64,000 nt of DNA, taken from contig NZ_BAZF01000004.1 of the NCBI RefSeq assembly GCF_000813145.1, positions 124,001-188,000 on the forward strand. The letters are read 5' to 3'. The translations under genes were made by a program, and so were the position numbers. Below are positions 28,501-38,810 of the stretch, piece by piece (position 1 is the stretch's first letter; every line of letters starts with the position of its first letter). Origin of the DNA: Geobacter sp. OR-1. Its GTDB lineage: Bacteria > Desulfobacterota > Desulfuromonadia > Geobacterales > DSM-12255. The notes under the pieces were generated by a model. The model saw only the letters and a list, made by a program, of their open reading frames with translations. It did not search any database and was not told the DNA's origin.

Positions 28501-28613
28501 TTTTGTTGCCTTATTCTGTTTTGTCCCTCAGCAGATATTACCCTGCCATGAGATCGTTTGTTTCCGACTTCTCAGCCCTTAAAATCAACTTCAATTACAA
28601 CAACTTCAACTCG

Positions 28614-29633
28614 TTAACCCATTTTCCGAGCCAAGAAAGATAGCGGGTGTTGAGTATCTTGGAGATCCTTTAAATGAGCAAAAATTGTACTGAAATAACG
28701 TCGGGGGATTAAGTTTATCATTGACGTGAGCATACCGCTCTTTATAGCGGTGCCCGTGTCGTTATTTCTATGTAAGATCCATGGCAACTCACTACTGGTT
28801 AACTCAGTATATTCCTCAGTAGACAAAACCCCTAATTCAGTAAACCGTCTAGCTGCTTCTACCCCGAAAGAATAACAACCATGATTAGCATATATGCAGA
28901 GCGCCTTTAACGCTTTTTCTCTTGTAATCTCTGTCAATTCATATAATTCCGTCCTGCAATAATCGCGCAGCCAAACTGCTTCGCACCACAACATTTCTTC
29001 ATTACTTGTAGTTCCTGAAAGACTATTCTTCCTTGATACCCTGTGATTGGGATTAATATCGAAAAGGCCAAACCCCATAGAACGCATATAATTTGCAATT
29101 TGATCAAATGTTGTTTCACCTATATAGTTTTCAGTGAAACCAGTTTCTGTTTCAATAATAATACATTCCCGTATTATTTTCTCTGATGCTTTAAGTATCG
29201 GCAGCTCTAAACCTTGGGTGTCCAATTTAATTGCATCTATCCCGTTGAAATTTTTAAGTTCCTCCACATCCTCAAGTTTAACTGCAGAAATCACTTCAGT
29301 TCCTTTTACTTCAAAGAGATCTGAGTAATCGAATCTCCTCAACCAAGGAAGGTTTGGCTGAAGGAGGGACCAACAATAAATACTGTTGGTTTTATAAAGT
29401 GTGAAATCTCTATTCTCTCCAGCCATTGCGTAAGGCAGAAATTTTTGAGATAAAAATCCGCTGTCCTTATTTTCTAATTTTGAGCATTCTTCTTCATTAG
29501 GGTCGAAGCCTATCAGGTTGGTCAGATGTGCAAGTGGTTTCCAGTAGTTAGGCACTTCGCCGCTTGCACCAAGATCGATAAGGTTAATGCCTCCACCTAA
29601 ATCTTTAGGTGTGATGGCTGAAAGTTTAATCAT
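28614..29633 (-). CDS. FkbM-family methyltransferase
   Basis: FkbM proteins use SAM to O-methylate sugars or polyketides, and in polysaccharide loci they usually cap or decorate the glycan. The 339-residue protein shows the family centre: LIDLGASGEVPNYW (SAM loop, near residue 18), IGFDPNEEEC and IDAIKLDTQGLELPIL near residues 135-150. An extended C-terminal region, residues 220-339, is not part of the methyltransferase core and has no motif I recognise. It stands between two glycosyltransferase genes with a gap of over 100 bases on each side. Confidence 0.8.
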   Translation of the reverse strand: MIKLSAITPKDLGGGINLIDLGASGEVPNYWKPLAHLTNLIGFDPNEEECSKLENKDSGFLSQKFLPYAMAGENRDFTLYKTNSIYCWSLLQPNLPWLRRFDYSDLFEVKGTEVISAVKLEDVEELKNFNGIDAIKLDTQGLELPILKASEKIIRECIIIETETGFTENYIGETTFDQIANYMRSMGFGLFDINPNHRVSRKNSLSGTTSNEEMLWCEAVWLRDYCRTELYELTEITREKALKALCIYANHGCYSFGVEAARRFTELGVLSTEEYTELTSSELPWILHRNNDTGTAIKSGMLTSMINLIPRRYFSTIFAHLKDLQDTQHPLSFLARKMG

Positions 29634-29865
29634 TCTCTCCTCCTATGTCGGCGAGATGGTTCGTATAAGGCGAGGGCTTGCAATAGACTCAATATTTGCT
29701 TTAAATTCTGCTACAAATGCCCTGAAATCAAGGACTAATACAGAAAAAGTTTCCGCAATAAATTATTTTGTTTAACTAACTAAATTAATTACCCATGTTA
29801 AAGTGATAGCAAAACTAGCACAGCGACCATCGCATCGCATTTACAAAGCTAAAGAGTGGGCGGGT

Positions 29866-30738
29866 TCAAAAATAATAATTGATACACCCTAATACTCTGT
29901 ATTTAAAGACTTTAAAATAACTTCTTGTTTTTTTATATTCTTCAGCGATCAATAAATAGTACTTGCTCCGTATCTTCTTTATTTTTTTAGAATAGCTGAT
30001 GTTTTCACAAAAATGCTGCTGAAGAATTTCATATGCTTTTAAAATATAGAGATATTTATTCAATAGAGTAATTGCATACCAGCTTCCTTGACTATGCATG
30101 CGATAGCACCCCATGACTTCATTTATATAACCAATATTGCCATTCTGGGCTGTCAAAATATGCAGAGGCCAATCTGACATTCTTAGTTGAGTAAACCACG
30201 GAGGCAATTTTGGCATTGCGGATCTGCGGTACATAACAGTACATGTTGCGATATAGTTGTACTCCAGCAATTTCTCCAATGATGTTATTTGAGGAAAGTC
30301 ATCCGGCAAGAAAACCCGTGAAACATCCTCTTCTTCTCTATACTCTATGGCATTATTAAAGCATATCGAACATTCCTTGTGTTCGTCCAGGAAATCAACC
30401 TGCTTTTGCAGCTTATCACTTCCCAGCCAATAGTCGTCTCCATCAAGTAATGAAATATACTCCCCTTGTGCTTGACTTATTACATTAATTAGATTCCATA
30501 TGCCAGTAGGCTTTCCATCAATATATATGACATTAGACCTGTCATTCAATAAGACACGAATTATACCAGGGTATTTTGACTGATATTGTTTTACTATTTC
30601 CCTGGTATTGTCGCTGGAATCATCTTCTCCAATAATTATTTCAAAATCAAAGGTTGTTTTCTGATCCAAGATACTTTCTACAGCTTGAGCTATATATTTA
30701 TCATTATTATATGTAGTAACACAAACACTTACTTTCAT
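29866..30738 (-). CDS. GT2-family glycosyltransferase
   Basis: This is an inverting GT-A transferase of cytoplasmic glycan assembly. The 290-residue protein starts MKVSVCVTTYNNDKYIAQAVESIL. It has IGEDDSSDNTREIVKQY (first Asp pair), LLDGDDYW (the D-x-D metal and nucleotide site near residue 95) and a late YRRSAMPKLPPW-type acceptor region. There is no membrane helix. The gene is very AT-rich and stands alone, separated by more than 50 bases on one side and about 230 on the other. Confidence 0.87.
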   Translation of the reverse strand: MKVSVCVTTYNNDKYIAQAVESILDQKTTFDFEIIIGEDDSSDNTREIVKQYQSKYPGIIRVLLNDRSNVIYIDGKPTGIWNLINVISQAQGEYISLLDGDDYWLGSDKLQKQVDFLDEHKECSICFNNAIEYREEEDVSRVFLPDDFPQITSLEKLLEYNYIATCTVMYRRSAMPKLPPWFTQLRMSDWPLHILTAQNGNIGYINEVMGCYRMHSQGSWYAITLLNKYLYILKAYEILQQHFCENISYSKKIKKIRSKYYLLIAEEYKKTRSYFKVFKYRVLGCINYYF

Positions 30739-30792
30739 AGCATGTCTCTTTTAATCAATACTACTGATATATGTTCAATTGTCCCAATGACA

Positions 30793-32046
30793 TTATTGAT
30801 GACGTTGCGACAGCGTTTGTTGAATTATATTAAGCATTTGCTTAATAGTTAGGCAGCAAGCAAATATTACTATCAGATAAAAGAGGTAGTAATGTCTAGG
30901 TACATAATGTTGATGAACACCTGCATGTTGAATCATAGCGATTATCCATGCGTTTGAGATTATAAAACTTGCAGCTACTGCGATAACTTCGTTTTCTAAC
31001 TTAATTACACTCTGTTTAAAATACATTTTATTAATCATAACAACGGTAATGATGCAAAGAAAAAAAACCAGCAACACACCGAGGAGATAATATCCAAAAA
31101 ATGCTCTGCGGTAAGGCAGATCAACAAAGTAATGAGCTATGACCTTTATGCGAGAAAAGGCCATTCCAGAGTCCAATGTTTCTCCAATGCTCCTTTTGTG
31201 AGCTGCCTTAAACATGTCGGCAAAAGCACCGCTAATCCCACCGAAATAGAGAATATTTTGCAGAAAATGCGCTGCATGGGCAATCATAAAACCAAGCCCA
31301 GGAGCAAAAACCGTAGAACTAACTGAGTTTTTTTTGATAAGACAAATAAGAGGTACATTCCTGTATAGAAGCAAAAAAGGAACTGGTAAAAGTGCCACAA
31401 GAAAAAAGTAATCAAACGATAGCCACCCTTGCAGGAATCCAAGACTAAGAAACAAGTATCTATATCCCCTGTCATATTTGCCGAATTTCACGGCATACGC
31501 CAGCAGCGCAAACATGATCAATAGGAGTGAAAGTGCATTGCCCTGAGCATGCAGACCTAGCACCATATTCCAGTATGTCGGCACCAAACAGACAAGGGTA
31601 GTCATTACGACAGATACGTACAATCCTTCGGTGAGAAACATGAAATATCCGAAGATTGCGAGCGCTAGCAGCGATAGAAGCATTGGCGTATACCTTAGTT
31701 TATGGATGCTGCCATGCCCTAGAAGTTTGAAATTGAGATACCCTAACCATTCCGGCCCTGGTGGATAATGGGTATATATAGAAGGTCTGTCAGGGTTTTT
31801 CTTTACGCCGTTATCAGGGAACTTGTTTCCATATGCAATATCAGCAAGCCCGTAGGTGCGGAAAAACCCTTTTTCAAATAAATACTCTGAACCCCGAATT
31901 GAATTGGCTTCAGAAAATGGATCCGCAGTTTGACACAAATTATCCCCTACTGCTTTCAACAACTTTAATTCAGTTGTCGCGACAATGCCAATTAGCACGG
32001 ATATGAATATCAGGAATTTATATAAATCTTTATGTGAACACTTCAT
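30793..32046 (-). CDS. Polytopic membrane protein, GT-C-like
   Basis: The 417-residue protein has about ten predicted membrane helices. After the first helix there is a long periplasmic loop (residues 30-100) with YTHYPPGPEWLGYLN, which recalls loops of dolichol-phosphate-mannose-type or ArnT-like GT-C transferases. I see no clear DE catalytic pair, so the class is inferred. It overlaps the GT9 reading frame upstream by 4 bases (ATGA). A flippase-bound lipid-sugar transferase is plausible; a polymerase or an O-acetyl or other transporter is an alternative. Confidence 0.55.
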   Translation of the reverse strand: MKCSHKDLYKFLIFISVLIGIVATTELKLLKAVGDNLCQTADPFSEANSIRGSEYLFEKGFFRTYGLADIAYGNKFPDNGVKKNPDRPSIYTHYPPGPEWLGYLNFKLLGHGSIHKLRYTPMLLSLLALAIFGYFMFLTEGLYVSVVMTTLVCLVPTYWNMVLGLHAQGNALSLLLIMFALLAYAVKFGKYDRGYRYLFLSLGFLQGWLSFDYFFLVALLPVPFLLLYRNVPLICLIKKNSVSSTVFAPGLGFMIAHAAHFLQNILYFGGISGAFADMFKAAHKRSIGETLDSGMAFSRIKVIAHYFVDLPYRRAFFGYYLLGVLLVFFLCIITVVMINKMYFKQSVIKLENEVIAVAASFIISNAWIIAMIQHAGVHQHYVPRHYYLFYLIVIFACCLTIKQMLNIIQQTLSQRHQ

Positions 32047-33249
32047 CTTGATTTACCTAACTTAAGGTAGGACTCCTTGTTACCATTAATGACAGCAGTT
32101 ACTTCTAAGCTACTAAAACATGTATTTGGGTTGTCATACAAGCAAGAAATACAGATGTTCTCCCCGTTGCAAGGGGGGACTTCTGATACATGAACGCAAG
32201 GAGAACACGGGACTTTCCTGTAATATATGCTCTCGATCAACCCTGGAAACGGTTTCAATCTCGTTGCAGGATCGGTGGGCCCCCAGAAAGAGGTACACTG
32301 GACCCCAAGAATTCGAGCGAAATGGAGCAGACCGGAATCTATCCCTATAAACTCATCGCTTGTTGCCAAAAATGCAATAGATTGATTAAAAGTTAATTTA
32401 CCACAGTGATTAATATAGGTTGGTCTGTCCGATAATGTTCTGCAATACTGAATAATATCTTCTGCTGTCTCAAAATCAGATTCGCTCCCCAAGAATATTA
32501 TCTCAATGTTTCCGGTCCGATTAAAGTAGTTATTGAGTGCAATTCCCCATTGTTCCTTTTTCAGCATCCGCTCACGCCCCAACTCTGAACAGGCATGGCC
32601 AATCGCAATGCGATACCCGTTTTTTTTCTTCCGCTTCAGAATTGGGCAAATTTCTTCTTATCAAATCACCGCACTCAGCCCATTCAGCAATGGGTGCGTC
32701 AAGCAGATGGGCAATCGCTTCATAGAAATAAAAAGAGCCTGAATATCTGTTGAAAAAAATCAGATGTGAACAAATATGCTGCCGCCAAAAAGTGTTTTCC
32801 AGGTAAAACCCTATCCGGTTCCGGGCGCAGGTAAGAAGGCCGAAAACGGTCGTTAGGCGACTGTAAACCTCAAGATCTATGACTGTATCTACCTTGAAAT
32901 TTTTAACCAAAGTTGAGACACCAGAGGTAAATAAATGGAAAGGAGAACGATCATCAACAGTTAATATTTCATCAAAAATCCCCAAACAGGCAGCGAAGGG
33001 GCGCACTGAGCTAGTGCACACCAAACGGAATCTACACTCAGGATACCTGCGTCGCAAACCTAGCAGCGCAGGAAATGCAATCACCAGGCTCCCTCCCCCT
33101 TGCATCTTTATGAAACAAACATCTTTATGAAGGACTGGCGCATGATCTCGACGTAATATTGCCCCCAGGAACATGGTCGGCAACTTAAATAACGCAATCA
33201 GTGCCCCACCAAGCAGATAGTCAATACGCTTTTTATATCTTAAGTTCAT
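32043..33249 (-). pseudogene. GT9 (heptosyltransferase-like) gene broken by one-base insertion
   Basis: Two frames together give one glycosyltransferase family 9 protein of about 400 residues. The 5' frame (33249 to about 32620) ends NSEAEEKK then runs off frame to a stop at 32572. The 3' frame picks up at a point reading NGYRIAIGHACSELGRERML and ends at 32043. The join falls in a run of eight A residues on the coding strand (32620-32627); seven would keep one frame. The N-lobe has IKMQGGGSLVIAFPALLGLRRRYP, the C-lobe has IDSGLLHFARILGVQCTSFWGPTDPATR, both classic GT9. Mutation, sequencing error or a slippage site are all possible. Confidence 0.8.
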
Positions 33250-33432
33250 TCATTTCCTTCAAGGTAATTAAATCCACATTTCACCAATTATTATGATGCA
33301 TTCCAAGATGGCAGTTATCGTAATGTTAAAATAACTATTTATTGTAAATTTATGCGTGCAAATGGCTATCTAAAATACATAAACCATGGCTGATTCGATG
33401 TGGCTGGCTCCACGCGCCCTACCGGGCTCACT

Positions 33433-33462
33433 AAAAAAAACCGATTTCATTTAAGAAACCGG
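33433..33462 (-). terminator. Intrinsic terminator after the 33.5-34.3 kb GT2 gene
   Basis: On the minus strand CCGGTTTC and GAAATCGG pair with one mismatch around a TTAAAT loop. Eight T residues follow. It lies about 80 bases past the stop of the GT2 gene ending at 33543. Confidence 0.65.
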
Positions 33463-33542
33463 CTATGGGTTTATGAGACGCCAGAAATCAAGACAATGAG
33501 AACTGGGAAGTACATGCAAATTTATTTTATTATAAATTAGTT

Positions 33543-34283
33543 TCAAATACAACACGATGCCACTCTTTGCTTTGGTTGCTTTACTCTAAAACTAATTGTC
33601 TGAAAAAGTGACAGAATTGCAGCTTTCCATAATCGCCACTTTACTATTGAAATTACCCCTGTTTTCCTTCCTTCATGGGGTACTGGCAAGTTAATAAATT
33701 TATGTCCTGATGCTGCTATCACTCCAGATATTAGGATATTAGGAGCAAAGGTGTTCAGAGGAATTTGTTTTATGATTTCAGTTAGGATAGAGCTGCGAAT
33801 CAACCGATAAGGAGTATTAACATCTACAACTCCTTGCCCAAAAAGAAGCTTTACTGTCATTCGTGATACAGAACTGATATACTTTCTGCCAATATTCTGC
33901 TGACGCCCTATGCGGCAGCCAAATAATGCTACGTATCCTTCTCTCTGTTGCCATAGACTATTAAAATTTGAATGGCTCATTTCGTTATCACTGTCAACCT
34001 GAAAGATCCATTCAGCGTGCTGCACTGCAATGCTATAACCTTCAAGAATTGTCGGGCCATGCCCGCTATTTGCCTTATTAATAAAATCAATGCGTGGATT
34101 ATTAGAGTAATACTCTAGTTTATTTGCTGTTTCATCCGTGGAACCATCGTTGAGTACAATCATTTGAAAATTAATGCCAAGCCTAGTCAACTCATCATTC
34201 CAAGCATCAACTACCTGACAAATACATGCCTCCTCATTATAAACCGGCATAACAAGAGCTAACTCACAATTTTTCATTATCAC
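33543..34283 (-). CDS. GT2-family glycosyltransferase, DPM1-like
   Basis: The 246-residue protein is a cytoplasmic GT-A transferase similar to polyprenyl-phosphate mannosyl/glucosyl synthases. It opens with LALVMPVYNEEACICQVV, then VLNDGSTDETANKLEYY, NSGHGPTILEGY and FQVDSDNEM, in which D-S-D is the metal site. It has no C-terminal membrane helices. Its start overlaps the glf stop by the ATGA pattern at 34280-34283, so it is coupled to galactofuranose formation. It may make a lipid-linked sugar or transfer directly. Confidence 0.88.
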   Translation of the reverse strand: MIMKNCELALVMPVYNEEACICQVVDAWNDELTRLGINFQMIVLNDGSTDETANKLEYYSNNPRIDFINKANSGHGPTILEGYSIAVQHAEWIFQVDSDNEMSHSNFNSLWQQREGYVALFGCRIGRQQNIGRKYISSVSRMTVKLLFGQGVVDVNTPYRLIRSSILTEIIKQIPLNTFAPNILISGVIAASGHKFINLPVPHEGRKTGVISIVKWRLWKAAILSLFQTISFRVKQPKQRVASCCI

Positions 34284-35437
34284 GACTCTTTCCTTATTCT
34301 GGTGTTAAAAATTTCGAGCGCTGAGGCTATGGATTTATCCATATCAAGATAGCGGTAACTTCCCAGTCTCCCGCCAAAAATAACATTTGTTGCCATATCA
34401 GCATCAGCACGGTAGAGAGCAAGAATTTCTCTGTCCTGAATTGCGTTAACCGGGTAATAAGGCTCATCATTCAAATTGCAAGTGCGAGAGTACTCGCGGG
34501 AAATAACAGTTCGATCCTCTGGGTAAGGGCGCTCATCATGAAAATGCCTAAATTCGTGAACCCGGGTAAAAGGAACCGTATCATCAGCATAGTTCATGAC
34601 CGCTGTCCCTTGATAATCCCTAACATTACACACTTCTTTTTCAAAATCCAAAGTTCTCCATCCTAGACGTCCATACTTATAGCCGAAAAAACGATCTATT
34701 GGACCAGTATAAATGACCGTACATTCAGGAGGTATCTGTTCTCGTATCTCGAAGAAGTCAAGACCCAGCATTACTTCGACATCAGGATGATCAAGAATCC
34801 GTTCAAAAAGGTGGTGATATCCGTTAAGAGGGATTCCTTGCCAAGGGTCATCAAAGTAGTCACTTTTATAAGAATATCTTACGGGCAGACGTGTAATAAT
34901 GTCAGCCGGCAGTTGTTTGGGGTCCGTCTTCCACTGTTTGAGAGTGTAATCCCTAATAAAAGCATCATACAGCGGACGACCAATCTGATAAATTGCCTTT
35001 TCTTCGAGGTTTTTGGCATCAATAATCCCTGAGCTTTTAGCCTCATCGGACAAAAGCATTGCTGCTTCAAATGGAGTCATTGTTCGGCCGTAGAAGTCAC
35101 AGATGGTGGCAAGATTCACAGGCATCTGATAGATTCTACCCCTGTAATTTGTCAAAACGCGATGTCGGTAACTGTTGAATTCAGTAAAACTGTTTATGTA
35201 ATTCCACACTTGCGGGTCAGAAGTATGAAAGATGTGAGAACCGTAGCAATGACACTCTATGCCAGTAGCCGGATCGGCAATAGACCAACTGTTTCCACCG
35301 ATGTGAGATTTTCGGTCGACAACCAAGACTCTTTCACGCAGTTTACTAGCAATACGTTCAGCTATTACAGCGCCGAAAAATCCGGCTCCAATAACTATGT
35401 AATTTAAATTATTTAAATCCACAAAATCAAATCCCAA
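34280..35437 (-). CDS. glf: UDP-galactopyranose mutase
   Basis: Glf converts UDP-galactopyranose to UDP-galactofuranose with reduced FAD, so the glycan of this cluster probably contains galactofuranose. The 385-residue protein has the FAD fingerprint IVIGAGFFGAVIAERIA, VVDRKSHIGGNSW and CYGSHIFHT near residues 14-72. It also has LTNYRGRIYQMPVN, the DYTLKQWKTDP loop, and a C-terminal FGGRLGSYRYLDMDKSIASAL stretch, where Arg contacts the UDP-sugar. It overlaps the membrane gene upstream by 11 bases and the GT2 gene downstream by 4. Confidence 0.95.
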   Translation of the reverse strand: MGFDFVDLNNLNYIVIGAGFFGAVIAERIASKLRERVLVVDRKSHIGGNSWSIADPATGIECHCYGSHIFHTSDPQVWNYINSFTEFNSYRHRVLTNYRGRIYQMPVNLATICDFYGRTMTPFEAAMLLSDEAKSSGIIDAKNLEEKAIYQIGRPLYDAFIRDYTLKQWKTDPKQLPADIITRLPVRYSYKSDYFDDPWQGIPLNGYHHLFERILDHPDVEVMLGLDFFEIREQIPPECTVIYTGPIDRFFGYKYGRLGWRTLDFEKEVCNVRDYQGTAVMNYADDTVPFTRVHEFRHFHDERPYPEDRTVISREYSRTCNLNDEPYYPVNAIQDREILALYRADADMATNVIFGGRLGSYRYLDMDKSIASALEIFNTRIRKES

Positions 35438-37233
35438 GCGTTATTTTATGGTTATTTTGAGTCTTGTCTTTCAGTACGTAAACATTTATCCCTTTAATTG
35501 TTTGAACCATAAAGTAATCACGAGCCACAATTCTTGATATTTCTGGAAAGTTGTGCATACCTCTTTTTTTCGCCCTGTCTATAAAAGGAAATTGTCCGGG
35601 AGTAACCGTGTCTAGTATAATTTTAGGTTTTGATTGCTCCAATTCCCGAGCATAACTGGCGGAAAAATAACTCTGCAGGCTTTTGAAATGTCCACTATTA
35701 AAAACATCCATCGGGGTCCGTGTAGCCATTACTAGATTTGATTTCACATAATAGGAAAAGGACCAACCCCATATTGACATTTTATCTCCCGGGGAAGTAT
35801 ATGAGCTTATTACAGACACAACCTCATCATTGTTGAATGCTGTATATTCTTGCTTGAACTTATTAACAAGTTCTTGTCCAAAAAAATACTTATGATTGTG
35901 AGATATTTGGCTAGCCGCCAGAATTAGCATAAAGATGGCATAATGTTTCATATTAATAATACTGCCGTTTATATGATAGTATTGATAAAGGCAAATACTC
36001 ACTGCAGAGCATAATGGAATAATCAGAAAAATAAAATAGTGGACATACCCCTTACCTGGCGTGAATACTGCCGCACTACTTCCAAATAAAAGAAGTACTG
36101 AAAACAGGATAGCCCAGTGAGGTTGTAATAATATGTTACTGCTTTCGCTCAGTTCGTCAGGTGAATGTTTGATTTTGACAGCGGCATGTTTCAGCAAACT
36201 AATTTTACATAGCATTAGAACTACGCACCCAATAGTTATTACAATAATGGAATACATAATATTGAAGAACCAGCCGGTTACTTCGTTTACCAAGCGCAAC
36301 CCCTTTAGAAAGGGAGCAAGCTTACCGCCAGAACCTACATAATCAAAGGCTGCCTTCACATATCTCACATAAAAATCAGTTATCAGATTAAATTTATATA
36401 GGTATATAAGATGCAAAATAGAAAAAACGGCTTACCCCTAATCCGCAGCATGCAATTATAAACATTTTATTGCGGTTATTGCAGGGGATGCAGATAACCA
36501 TTAACAAAATACCTAGTATAACAGTTGCAACTACTGGCACTGATTGCAATTTTGCATATGGCATGCAACCTAGTACAAAACTAGCCCCAAAAAGGTAGTA
36601 GAACTGTCGTTGTAACGAAGATCGAGATGCCCTCCCTATAAAATAACAAGCCAATGCCGTCATAAATACCAATGGATATTCACCGTTATATGCCTCAAAA
36701 TCTTCATGGTTCATGAAACATACAAACGTTATCATCGGTATCATGGATATTCGGGCATAACGTTCAGTAGTTAGGTCCTTAAGGAACAGGTAGGTAAGGC
36801 TCATGCTTGCTGTTAAAAGGATAATTACCATAGCCTTTGCTGATCCAAAATCAATTTTAAACCCTAAAACATAGGGGAATAACAAGGGGAGGGTTACAAA
36901 AGGCCCCCGCGTCGGATTTGCTACAGATTTCCAGTAAATCGGATCGGTTAACAGTGTAATTGCAGAGGCGATTTCTTGCGCTTCATCTGGATTTTGCTGA
37001 CCACGCATCAAATACGGCCACCTGAATACTACTACTACGACCGAAATACATACGATAACCATAGTTGATGTATAGCTACCGTTACGATTGTTTTTTAGTG
37101 CAAACCAAACAAATAATCCATATGCCAAGATATCTAAAACCCAATACAAAGAAATCATGGTCGAGTTTGCTTCAGCTATACTGTATATTATTGCTGACAG
37201 GCTTACATAGTTATTAAACCCCATAAGTGGCAC
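35427..37233 (-). pseudogene. GT-C-like membrane protein split by a one-base shift
   Basis: Two frames, 37233-36394 and 36416-35427, each encode half of one polytopic protein of about 600 residues. The first half has a periplasmic loop with RGQQNPDEAQEIASA, the acidic pair typical of GT-C lipid-sugar transferases, and about eight helices. The second half adds helices and a soluble C-terminal domain (GDKMSIWGWSFSYYVKSNLV). The frames cross at a run of six T residues on the coding strand (36422-36427); five would give GVSRFSILHLIYLYKF in one frame. The downstream part alone would need a TTG start. Whether this is a real break, an assembly error or phase variation is open. Confidence 0.65.
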
Positions 37234-37658
37234 ATCCTCATCCCAACGAATGATTTTTACACTTTAAAACAAAACTGTTCTTTTCCTCACTAATATCCTA
37301 AAATATTAAAAATACATTGGCGCAATATATTTCTTTGGGGCAGAGACAATAATCGACAATTTTGTTTATTCTTGAAAACTTCACGAATGGATTAAGATCA
37401 GGTTACGATGAAGCGTAAAATGTCCATTATTAAATTTTACCAGAGCATTAAGCTATTTTAGATAATCACATTAAACTTAAAGCAACTTTAAGCAATGAAA
37501 ATAATCAGAAACAAGCGCATATTAAGTTTCTAACAAATTCATCTTGCTTGTTACTTACAAGTAATTAGGAAGCAACAAGACGTTGTCTTAAAATAACTGT
37601 CCTGATGTCACTGCTTAGAATTTACATTATATTTTAGATATTTTTGCGGCAACAGGAA
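37234..37658. other. AT-rich gap without recognisable genes
   Basis: This stretch has no frame with a recognisable product. It has several weak inverted segments, such as CTTGTT...AACAAG near 37547-37585, and many A/T runs. It separates the DegT gene from the split membrane gene and may contain the promoter for the segment that includes glf. Confidence 0.4.
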
Positions 37659-38810
37659 TTAATCAGATTTTTGAATATACATCAAAATCCGACAGATCCT
37701 TTCGACATCATCTCCTGAAAGGCCTCCAAAAAATGGTAATGACAATACTTCGCTAGAGACTTTATTTGCAACTTGTAAGTTACCTGCCTCTGACGACGGT
37801 AAATATCTATAACAGGTGTAATCACTACAGAGCGGGTAAAAGTATTTACGAGCAAATATATTGTATTTCTTAAATTCATCATAAACGTAATCTCGTGATC
37901 GTCCGAAAACTTTCTCATTTATTCTGATAACAAAATATTGATAACTGTTTTTAATACCTGGTTTTTCATTTTCCAAACAGGTAATGCCTTCTACATTTTT
38001 CAAACACTCCTTATATTTATCGGAAAGAACTCTTCTCTTCTGCCTTTCCTCCTCTATATATTGCAAGACTATAAGACCAACTGCAGCCTGCAACTCATTC
38101 ATTTTGCCATTTATTCCAGGCATCACTACTTCCTCTTCGTTCTTGATGCCAAAGTTTTTCAACAGGTCAACACGAGATTTAAGCTCTTTACTGTTAAATG
38201 TCAGGGCTCCCCCTTCTGCAGTATGAAATAACTTGGTCGCATGGAAGCTAAACATGGAAATGTCACCAAAAGTGCCAATCCCTTTGTCATCAATTTCAAC
38301 ACCGAATGCATGTGCTGCGTCATAGACAACACGAAGGCCATAGCGGTCTGCCACCTCCTGTATTTTGGCAGTGTCGCACGGGGTGCCGAATACATGCACC
38401 GCCAGAATTCCCGTTGTCTGAGGAGTGATAAGTGATTCAATCCTGTTGGCATCAATATTCATTGTTGCCGGATCAATGTCACAAAAAATCGGTTTAACGT
38501 TGTTCCAGGTCAATACATGAGGAGTAGCAGGAAAGGTAAATGGAGTCGTAATAACTTCACCCGATAACCTAAGACTCTGGCATGCGACGATGAGAGCTAT
38601 TGTCCCGTTATTGAACAAGGAAAGATAGGGGACTTTAAGAGTTCCGGTAAGTTCCTTCTCCAGCAAATCGTGCTGTGGCCCATTGTTAGTAAGCCATTTA
38701 GAGTCCCAGATCTCTTGCAGTTTTGCTTGTATCAGGGCAAGGTCCGGCAGAAGGGGTCTGGTTACGTAAAGCGGCGTGGGGAAGGGATTCGGTGAACTGT
38801 TATTGGTCAT
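37659..38810 (-). CDS. DegT/DnrJ/EryC1/StrS-type PLP aminotransferase
   Basis: These enzymes install an amino group on a nucleotide-linked keto-sugar. The 383-residue protein has NNGTIALIVACQ (phosphate site), ITTPFTFPATPHVL, VVYDAAHAFG with Asp164 for the PLP ring nitrogen, and SFHATKLFHTAEGG with the Schiff-base Lys193. The family is clear. A dehydratase or oxidase that would make the keto-sugar is not next to it, so the substrate may come from elsewhere in the genome. Its start overlaps the pyruvyltransferase-like gene by the ATGA pattern. Confidence 0.92.
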   Translation of the reverse strand: MTNNSSPNPFPTPLYVTRPLLPDLALIQAKLQEIWDSKWLTNNGPQHDLLEKELTGTLKVPYLSLFNNGTIALIVACQSLRLSGEVITTPFTFPATPHVLTWNNVKPIFCDIDPATMNIDANRIESLITPQTTGILAVHVFGTPCDTAKIQEVADRYGLRVVYDAAHAFGVEIDDKGIGTFGDISMFSFHATKLFHTAEGGALTFNSKELKSRVDLLKNFGIKNEEEVVMPGINGKMNELQAAVGLIVLQYIEEERQKRRVLSDKYKECLKNVEGITCLENEKPGIKNSYQYFVIRINEKVFGRSRDYVYDEFKKYNIFARKYFYPLCSDYTCYRYLPSSEAGNLQVANKVSSEVLSLPFFGGLSGDDVERICRILMYIQKSD

